A DNA stretch of 64,000 nucleotides from Marivivens geojensis. Its GTDB lineage: Bacteria; Pseudomonadota; Alphaproteobacteria; Rhodobacterales; Rhodobacteraceae. The stretch spans positions 1 to 64,000 of the forward strand of contig NZ_JALKCU010000006.1 of the NCBI RefSeq assembly GCF_023540835.1, read 5' to 3'. How positions within the stretch are numbered: position 1 is the first letter of the stretch; each line of letters starts with the position of its first letter. A model generated the notes under the pieces. That model did no database searches, was not told where the DNA came from, and was given only the letters and a program-made list of their open reading frames with translations. The translations under genes and the position numbers were made by a program. Shown piece by piece: positions 54,774 through 63,731 of the stretch.

Positions 54774-55700
54774 TTAGACTTGGACCCAGGCGATCACAGC
54801 CGAGACCGTTAAAATGCTAAGCGCCGTCGAAACGAGGATCGACGCTGACACGCGCGCGGGGGCAACCCCGTAATGCTGCGCGAGAATGTAGACGTTGCCC
54901 GCAACGGGCAGCGATGCCGCCGCAACCATAACCGAGGCCGGGAAGGGATCAACTCGGAACAGGACAAGCGCGGCGAAAGCAACGGATGCAGGGTGCAGCA
55001 CCAATTTCGCGAAACTGAGCCAACCCGCAACGACCAGCCGTTCCGCCGACTTGCTCGCCAGCGACGCGCCAATTGCGAACAAAGCCCCCGGAGTGGCGGC
55101 AGCACCAAGGATGGTTAGGAAATCATTGATCGGGCGAGGGATCGACCAGCCAGATGCCGAGATCAACATGCCCACCACGATAGAAACGATCATCGGGTTC
55201 TTCAGAAGACCCATTCCAACTGTGCCAAACACGCTCCACGACAAACGCCCGTGGCGGCTCCCGTAGATCAAGATCACGATAAGTGAGGAAAAGACGATCA
55301 GATCGACAACCAGCACCATCATAATCGGGCCGATGGCTTCTTCACCGAGGAGCATGGACAACATCGGAATACCGAGAAAGCCCGTATTCCCGATCACACC
55401 AACCTGTGCCTCTACCGCAGCCTCAGCGGTGCCCAGTTTTCGGATAATGGCGACCATGGTGACCAGCAGATAGACCGCCATCGATCCAACTAGGTATGCC
55501 CCCATGAACGGCCAATCGATCAACTGGTCAAACGACAGGTTTGCCGAGAACCGGATCAACATTGCCGACAGGGCAAAATAAAAAACGAACTTCGTTAGAT
55601 AGGAAGTTGCTTCAGATGAAAAGAAACCCGTTCGCCCTGACCCATAGCCAAGCGCGATCAACATAAAGAAGGGGAGAGTTTGAAGAAAAATTGCCCACAT
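54774..55700 (-). CDS. AEC-family transporter (auxin efflux carrier type)
   Basis: A 308-residue inner-membrane carrier with about ten helices, starting MWAIFLQTLPFFMLIALGYG and containing VGVIGNTGFLGIPMLSMLLG and PVAGNVYILAQHYG, the AEC patterns. Substrates are usually small carboxylates, unknown here. No strong ribosome site at the ATG. It follows rlmH 59 nt away, same strand. Confidence 0.88.
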   Translation of the reverse strand: MWAIFLQTLPFFMLIALGYGSGRTGFFSSEATSYLTKFVFYFALSAMLIRFSANLSFDQLIDWPFMGAYLVGSMAVYLLVTMVAIIRKLGTAEAAVEAQVGVIGNTGFLGIPMLSMLLGEEAIGPIMMVLVVDLIVFSSLIVILIYGSRHGRLSWSVFGTVGMGLLKNPMIVSIVVGMLISASGWSIPRPINDFLTILGAAATPGALFAIGASLASKSAERLVVAGWLSFAKLVLHPASVAFAALVLFRVDPFPASVMVAAASLPVAGNVYILAQHYGVAPARVSASILVSTALSILTVSAVIAWVQV

Positions 55701-55758
55701 GCAAAACGGCTAGCATGGCAATTCGGAGAACGGAACCCGCCTTCTTTGGAGAGCAAGA

Positions 55759-56229
55759 TTAGGCGCGGTGATAGGGCGAACCAGACAGGATCGACGCAGC
55801 ACGATAGAGCTGTTCGCTCAGCATCACACGCACCAGCATGTGGGGCCAAACCATCTTGCCAAAAGACAACGCAGAATCCGCTTTGGCACGGAACGCAGGG
55901 TCCAGACCATCCGCACCACCAATCACAAAGGCGACGTCCTGACGGCCTTGATCACGCCAGCCCCCAAGTTGGTCGGCAAAGTCCGGAGACGTCATGACCT
56001 TTCCACGCTCATCCATGATGCAAATGAGAGCGCCGTTTGGGATCGCCTTTTCAAGCAATGCTGCCTCGGCTCCCATACCCGCGTTCTTTTTATCTTCCAC
56101 CTCAATGACGTTCGCAGGACCGAGCGCAAGCGCCCGTCCTGTTCGGTCAAACCGTGTTAGATAATCGTCTATAAGGTCACGTTCCGGCCCCGCCCGAAGG
56201 CGGCCGACCGCAACTATATGAACGCGCAT
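55759..56229 (-). CDS. rlmH: 23S rRNA (pseudouridine1915-N3)-methyltransferase
   Basis: SPOUT methyltransferase acting on 70S ribosomes. The 156-residue product has VAVGRLRAGPERDLIDDYLTR, ICIMDERGKVMTSPDFA, FVIGGADGLDPA (knot), and SFGKMVWPHMLVRVMLSEQLYRAASILSGSPYHR. Length is normal. It starts 4 nt after the rsfS stop, the usual rsfS-rlmH order. Confidence 0.96.
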   Translation of the reverse strand: MRVHIVAVGRLRAGPERDLIDDYLTRFDRTGRALALGPANVIEVEDKKNAGMGAEAALLEKAIPNGALICIMDERGKVMTSPDFADQLGGWRDQGRQDVAFVIGGADGLDPAFRAKADSALSFGKMVWPHMLVRVMLSEQLYRAASILSGSPYHRA

Positions 56230-56233
56230 CGGT

Positions 56234-56593
56234 TCAGGCTTCAGCAGCCCCTGTCGGGAGCCACATTTTTTCCAGCTGATAGAATTCGCGCACTTCGGGA
56301 CGGAAGACGTGGACGATTACGTCGCCACAGTCGACCAAAACCCAGTCGCCAATCTCTGCGCCCTCGACTTTACAAATAATGCCGAACGCTTGCTTCATCC
56401 GTTCGGTGAGTTTTTCCGAAACCGCAGCGACCTGACGGGTCGAACGGCCAGACGCAATCACCATGAAGTCAGCCATTTCAGTTTTACCACGCAGAGGGAT
56501 CTGCACGATATCTTCGGCTTTATCGTCTTCGAGAGACGCAACGACAGCGGCGAGAATGTCATCGCTCGTTACGTTATTTGAAGCCACGGTCAT
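56234..56593 (-). CDS. rsfS: Ribosomal silencing factor RsfS
   Basis: Binds L14 and blocks subunit joining under starvation. The 119-residue product has the family body ILAAVVASLEDDKAEDIVQIPL, ADFMVIASGRSTRQVAAVSEKL, GDWVLVDCGDVIVHVFRPEVREFYQLEKMW. I choose ATG 56593 (GGAG at proper spacing) over 56605; the frame stays open to 56851, but that would add 86 residues unlike any RsfS. Confidence 0.94.
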   Translation of the reverse strand: MTVASNNVTSDDILAAVVASLEDDKAEDIVQIPLRGKTEMADFMVIASGRSTRQVAAVSEKLTERMKQAFGIICKVEGAEIGDWVLVDCGDVIVHVFRPEVREFYQLEKMWLPTGAAEA

Positions 56594-56819
56594 CGCTGGC
56601 TCCATGTGGGCAGTCGCATCTGCCGAGGTATTGAAAGACAGGTCATTGTCCTCCGGGGTTGCGCGTCGTCCAAACCCCGACGCTGGGCATGTGCTAAAAG
56701 TAGCAGCACATCGCTTTATTTTCAACAGAACAGGACCGCAACAGCAAACAACGTATAGAATCGCATATGTGACATTCCACCCACGCAGAGTTTCCTTGCG
56801 AGACTCACCAAAAATAACT

Positions 56820-56918
56820 ATGTGGGCGCCCATGATCCAAATTTTCGACATGGATGACCGCGCGCGGTTGCGTGAACGGTTTTACGGCGAAAGCCGTTCG
56901 ATCCTCGCCCGACTGTAA
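56820..56918 (+). CDS. Possible small ORF upstream of leuC
   Basis: A 32-codon frame (MWAPMIQIFDMDDRARLRER...), or 28 codons from the second ATG at 56832, ending 72 nt before leuC. It lacks a clear ribosome site. It has four Leu codons, not the run expected of a leu leader peptide. A GGCGCA/TGCGCC stem-loop follows its stop. The rest of the 56594-56990 gap holds the divergent rsfS and leuC promoters, with nothing else recognisable. Confidence 0.25.
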   Translation: MWAPMIQIFDMDDRARLRERFYGESRSILARL

Positions 56919-56990
56919 TGTTGCGCGAGGCGCAGCATCGTTGCGCCTGTCCTCACGATCTGACTTTCAACATTTCCAAAGGTAAGAGCC

Positions 56991-58397
56991 ATGTCGCCCA
57001 AGACGCTCTATGACAAAATCTGGGACGCACACGTCGTCCAACAATCCGAAGACGGCACCTGCTTGCTGTACATCGACCGCCACCTCGTTCACGAAGTGAC
57101 CTCACCGCAGGCATTCGAAGGTCTGCGCATGGCTGGCCGCAAAGTGCGTGCTCCGGAAAAAACCATCGCTGTTCCGGATCACAACGTTCCGACCACTCTG
57201 GACCGTGCTGACCCAGCGACCATGACCGAAGACAGCCGTATTCAGGTTGCTGCGCTCGACAAGAACGCAAAAGAGTTCGGTATCAACTACTACCCTGTGT
57301 CCGACGTTCGTCAGGGCATCGTGCACATCGTTGGCCCAGAGCAGGGCTGGACCCTTCCGGGTATGACCGTTGTATGTGGCGACAGCCACACCGCAACTCA
57401 CGGTGCATTTGGTGCACTGGCGCACGGCATCGGCACGTCCGAGGTTGAGCACGTTCTGGCGACCCAAACGCTCATCCAGAAAAAGTCCAAAAACATGAAA
57501 GTGGAAATCACTGGCAAACTGATGCCGGGTGTGACCGCGAAAGACATCACTCTGGCTGTGATCGGTGCAACTGGCACCGCAGGCGGCACTGGCTACGTCA
57601 TCGAATATTGCGGCGAAGCGATCCGCGATCTTTCAATGGAAGGCCGTATGACTGTTTGTAACATGGCAATCGAAGGCGGCGCGCGCGCTGGTCTGATCGC
57701 TCCTGATCAGAAAACCTTCGACTACGTAAAAGGCCGTCCGCACGCTCCGAAAGGCGCTGATTACGACGCAGCTGTTGAATACTGGAAAACCCTGTTCACC
57801 GACGAAGGCGCACACTTCGATAAAGTTGTGACCCTCAAAGGTGAAGAGATCGAACCCGTTGTAACTTGGGGCACCTCGCCCGAAGATGTCCTGCCGATAT
57901 CTGCCGTCGTTCCGTCGCCGGACGACTTCAAAGGCGGTAAAGTCGAAGCTGCGAAACGCGCGATCGAATACATGGGCCTGACCTCTGGTCAGAAACTGAC
58001 CGATATCGAAATCGACACCGTGTTCATCGGGTCCTGCACCAACGGCCGTATCGAAGACCTTCGCGCCGCTGCAGAAATCCTGAAGGGCAAAAAAGTCAAA
58101 GACGGCATGCGTGCCATGGTCGTTCCCGGCTCGGGCCTTGTCCGCGCTCAGGCCGAAGAAGAGGGTCTGGCTGACATCTTCAAAGATGCCGGCTTTGAAT
58201 GGCGTATGGCTGGTTGCTCCATGTGTCTCGCGATGAACCCCGACCAATTGGCCGAGGGCGAGCGTTGCGCATCCACCTCCAACCGCAACTTTGAAGGCCG
58301 TCAGGGCTATAAAGGCCGCACCCACCTCGTTTCGCCGGCAATGGCTGCAGCTGCTGCAATCACCGGTAAACTCACCGACGTTCGGGAGATGATGTAA
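56991..58397 (+). CDS. leuC: 3-isopropylmalate dehydratase large subunit
   Basis: With LeuD forms isopropylmalate isomerase of leucine synthesis. The 468-residue product has the aconitase-type Fe-S Cys in [17 protein letters not shown] and [12 protein letters not shown]. Length is typical. AAAGGTAAGAGCC precedes the ATG. Stop overlaps the leuD start (TAATG). Confidence 0.98.
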   Translation: MSPKTLYDKIWDAHVVQQSEDGTCLLYIDRHLVHEVTSPQAFEGLRMAGRKVRAPEKTIAVPDHNVPTTLDRADPATMTEDSRIQVAALDKNAKEFGINYYPVSDVRQGIVHIVGPEQGWTLPGMTVVCGDSHTATHGAFGALAHGIGTSEVEHVLATQTLIQKKSKNMKVEITGKLMPGVTAKDITLAVIGATGTAGGTGYVIEYCGEAIRDLSMEGRMTVCNMAIEGGARAGLIAPDQKTFDYVKGRPHAPKGADYDAAVEYWKTLFTDEGAHFDKVVTLKGEEIEPVVTWGTSPEDVLPISAVVPSPDDFKGGKVEAAKRAIEYMGLTSGQKLTDIEIDTVFIGSCTNGRIEDLRAAAEILKGKKVKDGMRAMVVPGSGLVRAQAEEEGLADIFKDAGFEWRMAGCSMCLAMNPDQLAEGERCASTSNRNFEGRQGYKGRTHLVSPAMAAAAAITGKLTDVREMM

Positions 58398-59002
58398 TGG
58401 AAAAGTTTGAAACACTTCAGGGCATCGCTGCACCGATGCCGTTGGTGAACATCGACACCGACATGATCATCCCAAAGATCTTTCTTAAGACGATCAAACG
58501 TTCCGGTCTGGGTGTAAACCTGTTCGATGAAATGCGTTACGACCGTCAGGGCAACGAAATCGCTGATTTCGTCCTGAACAAACCGCAGTATCGCGAAGCG
58601 CAGATTCTCGTCGCTGGCGACAACTTCGGCTGTGGTTCGTCGCGTGAACACGCGCCGTGGGCTATTGCTGACTTCGGCATCAAATGTGTTATCTCGACCT
58701 CGTTCGCAGACATCTTCTTCAACAACTGCTTCAAGAACGGCATCCTGCCGATCGTCTTCCCGCAGGATGTTGTCGATGTTCTGATGAAAGACGCGGAAAA
58801 GGGCTCCAACGCTCGGATGACTGTCGATCTTGAGAATCAGGTTGTTACCACCTCTGATGGCCAAGAGTTCGCTTTCGAAGTCGACGCGTTCAAAAAACAC
58901 TGCCTGATGAACGGCTTGGACGATATCGGCCTGACCATGGAACACGTTTCGGCGATTGATGCGTTCGAAGCAAAGTCCAATGCAGAGCGTCCGTGGCTCT
59001 AA
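58397..59002 (+). CDS. leuD: 3-isopropylmalate dehydratase small subunit
   Basis: Swivelling domain partner of LeuC. The 201-residue product has [42 protein letters not shown] and [23 protein letters not shown]. Translationally coupled to leuC. A strong hairpin follows. Confidence 0.98.
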   Translation: MEKFETLQGIAAPMPLVNIDTDMIIPKIFLKTIKRSGLGVNLFDEMRYDRQGNEIADFVLNKPQYREAQILVAGDNFGCGSSREHAPWAIADFGIKCVISTSFADIFFNNCFKNGILPIVFPQDVVDVLMKDAEKGSNARMTVDLENQVVTTSDGQEFAFEVDAFKKHCLMNGLDDIGLTMEHVSAIDAFEAKSNAERPWL

Positions 59003-59024
59003 ACCACAAGATATAGCGTTACAT

Positions 59025-59057
59025 TAGCGGGGATCGTCCAAAAGGCGGTCCCCGCTA
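59025..59057 (+). terminator. Hairpin after leuD
   Basis: Fourteen-bp stem with two G-T pairs (59025-59038 with 59044-59057) and CAAAA loop, 22 nt past the leuD stop. No T-run follows, so termination may be partial. Confidence 0.65.
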
Positions 59058-59218
59058 TACATTTGGATACATAACAAATGTAGCTTGCCACATTTCGTGC
59101 CACAGCTGCGCCCGCCCACGCACCGCTTTGAAATGGTTGCATTCTCGCACCACTCATGCCGCAAAACCGCCCAATAGATTTCGTCATATTAACCCGTTAG
59201 TTGCAGCGGGGTCCGAAA

Positions 59219-60160
59219 ATGGGCAACATTATGTCAAAGATGAGGCAGATCGTGCATTTTGCACGAGGTCAAACTGGAAACAGGACACGGCAAAGCATCG
59301 GGTCCGGCCGGATTGAGGAAAAAAGAGTAGTGTTTTCGCGAATTGCAGGGGCAGTTCTGCGTGCGGCGTTTGTGGTATTGCTTGTTGCAACTCCGTCGAT
59401 GCTGTTACCGGGCACCCATTCAGACACCACCCAAATCGTCGCCCTTGTAGCGTTGATCGCGGCTGTCTTTACATTTGTGGAATACAACTCGGACTACCCC
59501 AGCTTAGTCGAATTCCGTGACGCACCGCCGTTTAACCGCATCCGATTCATCGCACTATTCCTGAGCGTATTCTTCATCACGTTGATCGCGCGTGGAAAAT
59601 TCGAGCAAACCACACTGACACTGTTCATTTCGGCTGTCGGGCATCGCCTGTCCGAGATGATCGATTTCCCGTATTCGCCTGTCCGTTTGATGGTTCTGAT
59701 GCTGCCGCAAGACGCCGATGTGGAGTTAATCCAATCGCTACGCACTGCCGCGGGCATCTCATACCTTGTTTCTATTGTATCGTTGGCGAGCTTTGTTCTA
59801 GCTCTGCGCATGAACCAATGGCCGTCTCGCACAAGTGGCTTCAACGTCTGGACCAACATGCCAACCTTCGACCCGACGGCAGGTGGGGACATTGTGGAAC
59901 GCCTTCAACGCGATGGCCAAGTTAACATTATCTTTGGATTTCTCCTGCCATTTGTCCTTCCGGCCTTCGTAAAGCTGGCGTCGGACTTTATTGACCCGAT
60001 CAGCTTGGCAGAGCCGCACACGTTGATTTGGACGGTTTCGGCATGGGCATTCCTACCAGCGTCACTCCTAATGCGCGGTATCGCGATGGGGCGCGTAGCA
60101 CAACTGATCGAAGACAAACGTCGCCGCACGCTATCCGACGATTCATTGCAGCTTGCCTGA
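59219..60160 (+). CDS. Uncharacterised membrane protein
   Basis: About 313 residues with five to seven hydrophobic segments: AAFVVLLVATPSMLLPG, IVALVALIAAVFTFVEY, FIALFLSVFFITLIA, SYLVSIVSLASFVLALRM, IIFGFLLPFVLPAFVKLA, TLIWTVSAWAFLPASLLM. The N-terminus is basic. Not recognised; probably lineage-specific. The start is uncertain (ATG 59219 with GCGGGG upstream, ATG 59231, or later). It overlaps the next gene at its 3' end. Confidence 0.75.
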   Translation: MGNIMSKMRQIVHFARGQTGNRTRQSIGSGRIEEKRVVFSRIAGAVLRAAFVVLLVATPSMLLPGTHSDTTQIVALVALIAAVFTFVEYNSDYPSLVEFRDAPPFNRIRFIALFLSVFFITLIARGKFEQTTLTLFISAVGHRLSEMIDFPYSPVRLMVLMLPQDADVELIQSLRTAAGISYLVSIVSLASFVLALRMNQWPSRTSGFNVWTNMPTFDPTAGGDIVERLQRDGQVNIIFGFLLPFVLPAFVKLASDFIDPISLAEPHTLIWTVSAWAFLPASLLMRGIAMGRVAQLIEDKRRRTLSDDSLQLA

Positions 60161-61089
60161 TTTGGATTGGTGTATCGCCCGCTTGGGCGGACAACATTCG
60201 TATCGCAACCTACGCAGCGCCCCTATCCCGAAATGGACCGGGGCTTTTGCTTGCCGACATCCTCAATAAAACACCTGAGATCTGGCAGGTTTCAAAACGA
60301 ATCGAAGCGTTGGCCGCTGACGTTCTTTTGCTGACCGATATCGATTATGACCGCGACCTTCATGCACTGAACGCGCTCAATGACCGCCTTACAGCCCCCT
60401 ATCCTCATGTTTTTGCGCTGAGACCCAACAGCGGCATGCAAACGGGCTTCGATGTCGATCAAAATGGACGGCTTGGTGAGGCGCGCGACGCAATTGGCTA
60501 TGGACGCTTCAATGGTGACGGTGGAATGGCCATTCTATCGAACTTCCCCATCGGAACTGTCACCGACTACAGTGATGTGCTTTGGGCAGACCTTCCGCAG
60601 AGCCTCATGGCAAAAGATGATCCCCTTCGAAGTATCCAACGGCTGTCGAGTGTAGGGCATTGGCAGGTCGAAGTTTTAACACCAAGCCATCCACTCACGC
60701 TCTTAGCTTTTTCGGCAACTCCACCTGTTTTCGATGGACCCGAGGATCGAAATGGGCGTCGAAATGCAGATGAAATCCAGTTCTGGCAGCGGATTCTGAA
60801 CGGTGACTTTGGCCCTCCACCTAACGACTTCGTCATATTAGGCATCGCCAATCTTGATCCCGACCGCGGGGAGGGACGACGTGAAGCCATAATCGATCTC
60901 TTGGCCGACCCACGGATACATGAGCCACTTCCCAACCAACCCACCGCACACTGGCCCGAACCCATCGGCGAGTTACGTGTAGATATCGTTTTGCCGTCCA
61001 CCACTCTGACAATTCAAAACGCAGGAATAGAGGACACACCTATCGGACCACATCGCCCCGTTTGGGTAGATGTTTTATCAGCGCCATAA
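60043..61089 (+). CDS. Exported endonuclease/exonuclease/phosphatase (EEP) superfamily protein
   Basis: Residues beyond a signal-like segment (IRRFIAACLIWIGVSPAWA, about 31-49 from ATG 60043) show an EEP fold: NIRIATYAAPLSRNGPGLLLADIL, VLLLTDIDYDRDLHALNALN, GYGRFNGDGGMAILSNFPI, FVILGIANLDPDRGEGRREAIIDLLADPR, LRVDIVLPS and PHRPVWVDV. Catalytic positions are altered (GDxN reads GIAN; the final SDH reads GPH). Oddly, no ATG or GTG lies just before the signal; upstream starts sit inside the previous gene. Real start may be non-canonical. Function unknown. Confidence 0.75.
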   Translation: MGIPTSVTPNARYRDGARSTTDRRQTSPHAIRRFIAACLIWIGVSPAWADNIRIATYAAPLSRNGPGLLLADILNKTPEIWQVSKRIEALAADVLLLTDIDYDRDLHALNALNDRLTAPYPHVFALRPNSGMQTGFDVDQNGRLGEARDAIGYGRFNGDGGMAILSNFPIGTVTDYSDVLWADLPQSLMAKDDPLRSIQRLSSVGHWQVEVLTPSHPLTLLAFSATPPVFDGPEDRNGRRNADEIQFWQRILNGDFGPPPNDFVILGIANLDPDRGEGRREAIIDLLADPRIHEPLPNQPTAHWPEPIGELRVDIVLPSTTLTIQNAGIEDTPIGPHRPVWVDVLSAP

Positions 61090-61163
61090 ACCCCTTGGTT
61101 TCTTGACCCTTGGGCAGCAAACAGATAGGCCATCCCAGACCTTTTCAGACAAGGAAGTACGAG

Positions 61164-62270
61164 ATGTCCAACCCCTCGATCCTGATCCTCGCCGGCGACG
61201 GCATCGGCCCCGAAGTAATGGGCGAAGTTAAGAAGATCATCACTTGGTACGGCGACAAGCGCGACCTCGCTTTTGACGTAAGCGAAGACCTCGTTGGTGG
61301 CTGCGCCTACGACAAATACGGTACCCCGCTGCACGACGACACAATGGCCAAAGCGCAAGACGTTGACGCTGTTCTGCTCGGCGCTGTTGGCGGTCCGCAG
61401 TACGACAACCTGGACTTCTCGGTGAAGCCAGAGCGTGGCCTTCTACGTCTTCGCAAGGAAATGGACCTGTTCTCGAACCTGCGACCGGCCCAGTGTTTTG
61501 ACGCACTTGCAGATTTCTCGTCGCTGAAAAAAGACGTCGTTGCTGGCCTCGACATCATGATTGTCCGCGAACTGACCTCGGGCATCTATTTCGGTGAGCC
61601 ACGCGGCATCATCGAAGAGGGCAATGAGCGCGTGGGGATCAACACCCAGCGTTACACCGAATCCGAAATTGCACGCGTTGCACGTTCGGCATTCGAATTG
61701 GCACGTAAACGTGGCAACAAGGTCTGCTCAATGGAGAAGGCCAACGTGATGGAATCGGGTATCCTGTGGCGTCAGGTTGTCACCGAAGTTCACGATGCGG
61801 AATATCCAGACGTTGAACTGTCCCACATGTATGCAGACGCAGGCGCAATGCAGCTCTGCCGCTGGCCCAAACAGTTCGACGTTATCGTAACCGACAACCT
61901 GTTCGGCGACCTTCTGTCGGATGCAGCTGCTATGCTGACTGGCTCTCTCGGCATGTTGCCGTCGGCATCGCTCGGCGCTCCAATGGAGAATGGCCGTCCG
62001 AAAGCACTCTACGAACCGGTACACGGTTCTGCGCCGGACATTGCTGGCCAAGGCAAAGCAAACCCAATCGCATGTATCCTGTCGTTCGCAATGGCTCTGC
62101 GCTATTCTTTCGACCAAGGCGCCGAAGCTGACCGTCTGGAACAAGCGGTTGAGAAGGTTCTAGCAGATGGCGTTCGCACTGCAGACCTGCTCGGCCCTGA
62201 AGGTGGCGTTCCTGTTTCCACCTCGGAAATGGGTGACAAGATCATCGCTGCCCTCGACGCATCGCTCTAA
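61164..62270 (+). CDS. leuB: 3-isopropylmalate dehydrogenase
   Basis: Third step of leucine synthesis, NAD+-dependent. The 368-residue product has [20 protein letters not shown], the substrate Arg region [51 protein letters not shown] and [33 protein letters not shown] 61164 has AAGGAAG upstream; the longer frame is rejected. Separated from leuCD by two genes. Confidence 0.98.
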   Translation: MSNPSILILAGDGIGPEVMGEVKKIITWYGDKRDLAFDVSEDLVGGCAYDKYGTPLHDDTMAKAQDVDAVLLGAVGGPQYDNLDFSVKPERGLLRLRKEMDLFSNLRPAQCFDALADFSSLKKDVVAGLDIMIVRELTSGIYFGEPRGIIEEGNERVGINTQRYTESEIARVARSAFELARKRGNKVCSMEKANVMESGILWRQVVTEVHDAEYPDVELSHMYADAGAMQLCRWPKQFDVIVTDNLFGDLLSDAAAMLTGSLGMLPSASLGAPMENGRPKALYEPVHGSAPDIAGQGKANPIACILSFAMALRYSFDQGAEADRLEQAVEKVLADGVRTADLLGPEGGVPVSTSEMGDKIIAALDASL

Positions 62271-62292
62271 TCGCGATCTAAATTTTAGGAAG

Positions 62293-62322
62293 CGGGCGTT
62301 CATTTGAGCGCCCGTTTTCTTT
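62293..62322 (+). terminator. Intrinsic terminator of leuB
   Basis: Stem CGGGCGTTC/GAGCGCCCG with an ATTT loop, followed by TTTTCTTTTG; 22 nt past the leuB stop. Confidence 0.9.
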
Positions 62323-62399
62323 TGCCTGAAGTCAGGAGTTTATCACTTGCACCACGCCAAAACCCGCTCCATAGCTGGGTTAGCGCAAACGGAGGCACC

Positions 62400-63377
62400 A
62401 TGGCGGAGTACGCAAAGAGCAACGTAAAAGGGGCGTTTTATGCCTTGGGCGCGATGGGTATCTACGCAACCCACGACGTCGTTGTGAAGTATCTGGGAGA
62501 AGCGGGCTTTGGCGCGTTCCAGATCATTTTCTTTGCGGCTTTGTTGAGCTTCCCATTGGTCACGATCATCCTGATGCGCGATACAGAGGCTGATAACCTC
62601 ATCCCTCGCCACCCATATTGGATGGCCCTGCGTATGGCGTGCATGGTGAATACCGGTGTTTGCGCCTTCTATGCCTTCACCGTGCTCGAATTGGCGCAGA
62701 CTTACGCAATCCTCTTTGCCTCACCGTTGTTGATCACCATTCTGGCGATCCCGCTGCTGGGCGAAAAGGTAGGCATTCATCGTTGGCTGGCCGTTATCGT
62801 CGGCTTGATCGGGGTCATCATCGTGCTGCGCCCTGGCAGTTCTGAACTGTCGCTAGGCCACTTTGCAGCGATGTTTGCCGCGGTGACCAACGCCGTTGTA
62901 GCGATCATCTCGCGCAAGATTGGCGCTGAAGAACGCTCCGTCGTTATGTTAATGTATCCGATGCTGGGCAACTTCGCGGCGATGGCGATTGCGATGCCAT
63001 TCGTCTACCAACCGATGGAGATCGAGCATCTAGGCATGACCGGCATCATCGCTCTCTTCGGTCTCGTCGCGTCTTTCCTCTTTATTCAGGCTTATCGCTC
63101 TGGCGAGGCAGCTATCGTCGCACCCATGCAATATAGCCAGATCATTTGGGCGACGGTTTACGGTTACTTTCTGTTCGGTGAAAAACTCGATGCGCCCACG
63201 GTCATCGGAGCATCGATCATTATCGCCTCTGGTATCTACATCGTCTTACGCGAAACTCGTGGTGCGTCGAACACCAAACCAGTGTCCCAAACACGCCTTC
63301 GGAGCGAAACCGTTACCTCTCCACGGGTCTCGGTTTTGATGCGCATTCTCAAGGTCAAACAGGGCGGAAATTCCTAA
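62400..63377 (+). CDS. EamA/DMT-family permease
   Basis: A 325-residue inner-membrane protein with ten predicted helices in two EamA repeats (AFYALGAMGIYATHDVVVKYLGE; FAAMFAAVTNAVVAIISRKI) and a hydrophilic tail of about 30 residues. Drug/metabolite exporter-type; substrate unknown. CGGAGG precedes ATG 62400; the longer frame is rejected. Confidence 0.92.
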   Translation: MAEYAKSNVKGAFYALGAMGIYATHDVVVKYLGEAGFGAFQIIFFAALLSFPLVTIILMRDTEADNLIPRHPYWMALRMACMVNTGVCAFYAFTVLELAQTYAILFASPLLITILAIPLLGEKVGIHRWLAVIVGLIGVIIVLRPGSSELSLGHFAAMFAAVTNAVVAIISRKIGAEERSVVMLMYPMLGNFAAMAIAMPFVYQPMEIEHLGMTGIIALFGLVASFLFIQAYRSGEAAIVAPMQYSQIIWATVYGYFLFGEKLDAPTVIGASIIIASGIYIVLRETRGASNTKPVSQTRLRSETVTSPRVSVLMRILKVKQGGNS

Positions 63378-63439
63378 GTGAATTAGGCTCCAAGGGCCTT
63401 GCAAATCCCATATGGAAACGGTAACCCGCACTCCACGGT

Positions 63440-63516
63440 CGGAGCGTAGCGCAGCCTGGTAGCGCACCTGCTTCGGGAGCAGGGGGTCGGAGGTTCGAAT
63501 CCTCTCGCTCCGACCA
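63440..63516 (+). tRNA. tRNA-Pro (CGG)
   Basis: Acceptor CGGAGCG/CGCTCCG, anticodon stem CCTGC/GCAGG with loop TTCGGGA (anticodon CGG), T arm GGAGGTTCGAATCCTCT, CCA encoded. Reads proline codon CCG. A terminator follows. Confidence 0.97.
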
Positions 63517-63525
63517 ATTACGAAG

Positions 63526-63550
63526 AAGGCGCCTCTGGGGCGCCTTTTTT
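63526..63550 (+). terminator. Intrinsic terminator after tRNA-Pro
   Basis: Eight-bp stem AAGGCGCC/GGCGCCTT with a short loop and a following TTTTTTGTTG; also usable on the minus strand (AAGGCGCC then TTCTTCG). Confidence 0.85.
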
Positions 63551-63571
63551 GTTGTCTGGTCTTCCGCTCGA

Positions 63572-63730
63572 TCAATCAGCCGGATGATCGTCATAGTCAG
63601 TCCGTAATATGCGGGCTGCATCACCATCTGGGTCTTCATACTGTTTGGACCGCATCGTCCAGAAAAACCCGAATAGACCTACCGCACCCAAGCACAGCGA
63701 TACGGGAATGAGGAGTGAGAGAACTTCCAT
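63572..63730 (-). CDS. ccoS: CcoS, cbb3 oxidase maturation protein
   Basis: Small single-helix protein needed for assembly of cbb3-type cytochrome oxidase. The 52-residue product starts MEVLSLLIPVSLCLGAVGLF and has GFFWTMRSKQYEDPDGDAARIL, the family signature. The start follows the ccoI stop by one base. A longer frame to 63820 covers the ccoI 3' end and is rejected. Confidence 0.94.
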   Translation of the reverse strand: MEVLSLLIPVSLCLGAVGLFGFFWTMRSKQYEDPDGDAARILRTDYDDHPAD

Positions 63731-63731
63731 T

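Noticed and set aside
63440-63516. tRNA-Pro as an integration site of a genomic island
   Set aside because: No integrase, no repeated tRNA 3' end and ordinary core genes on both sides.
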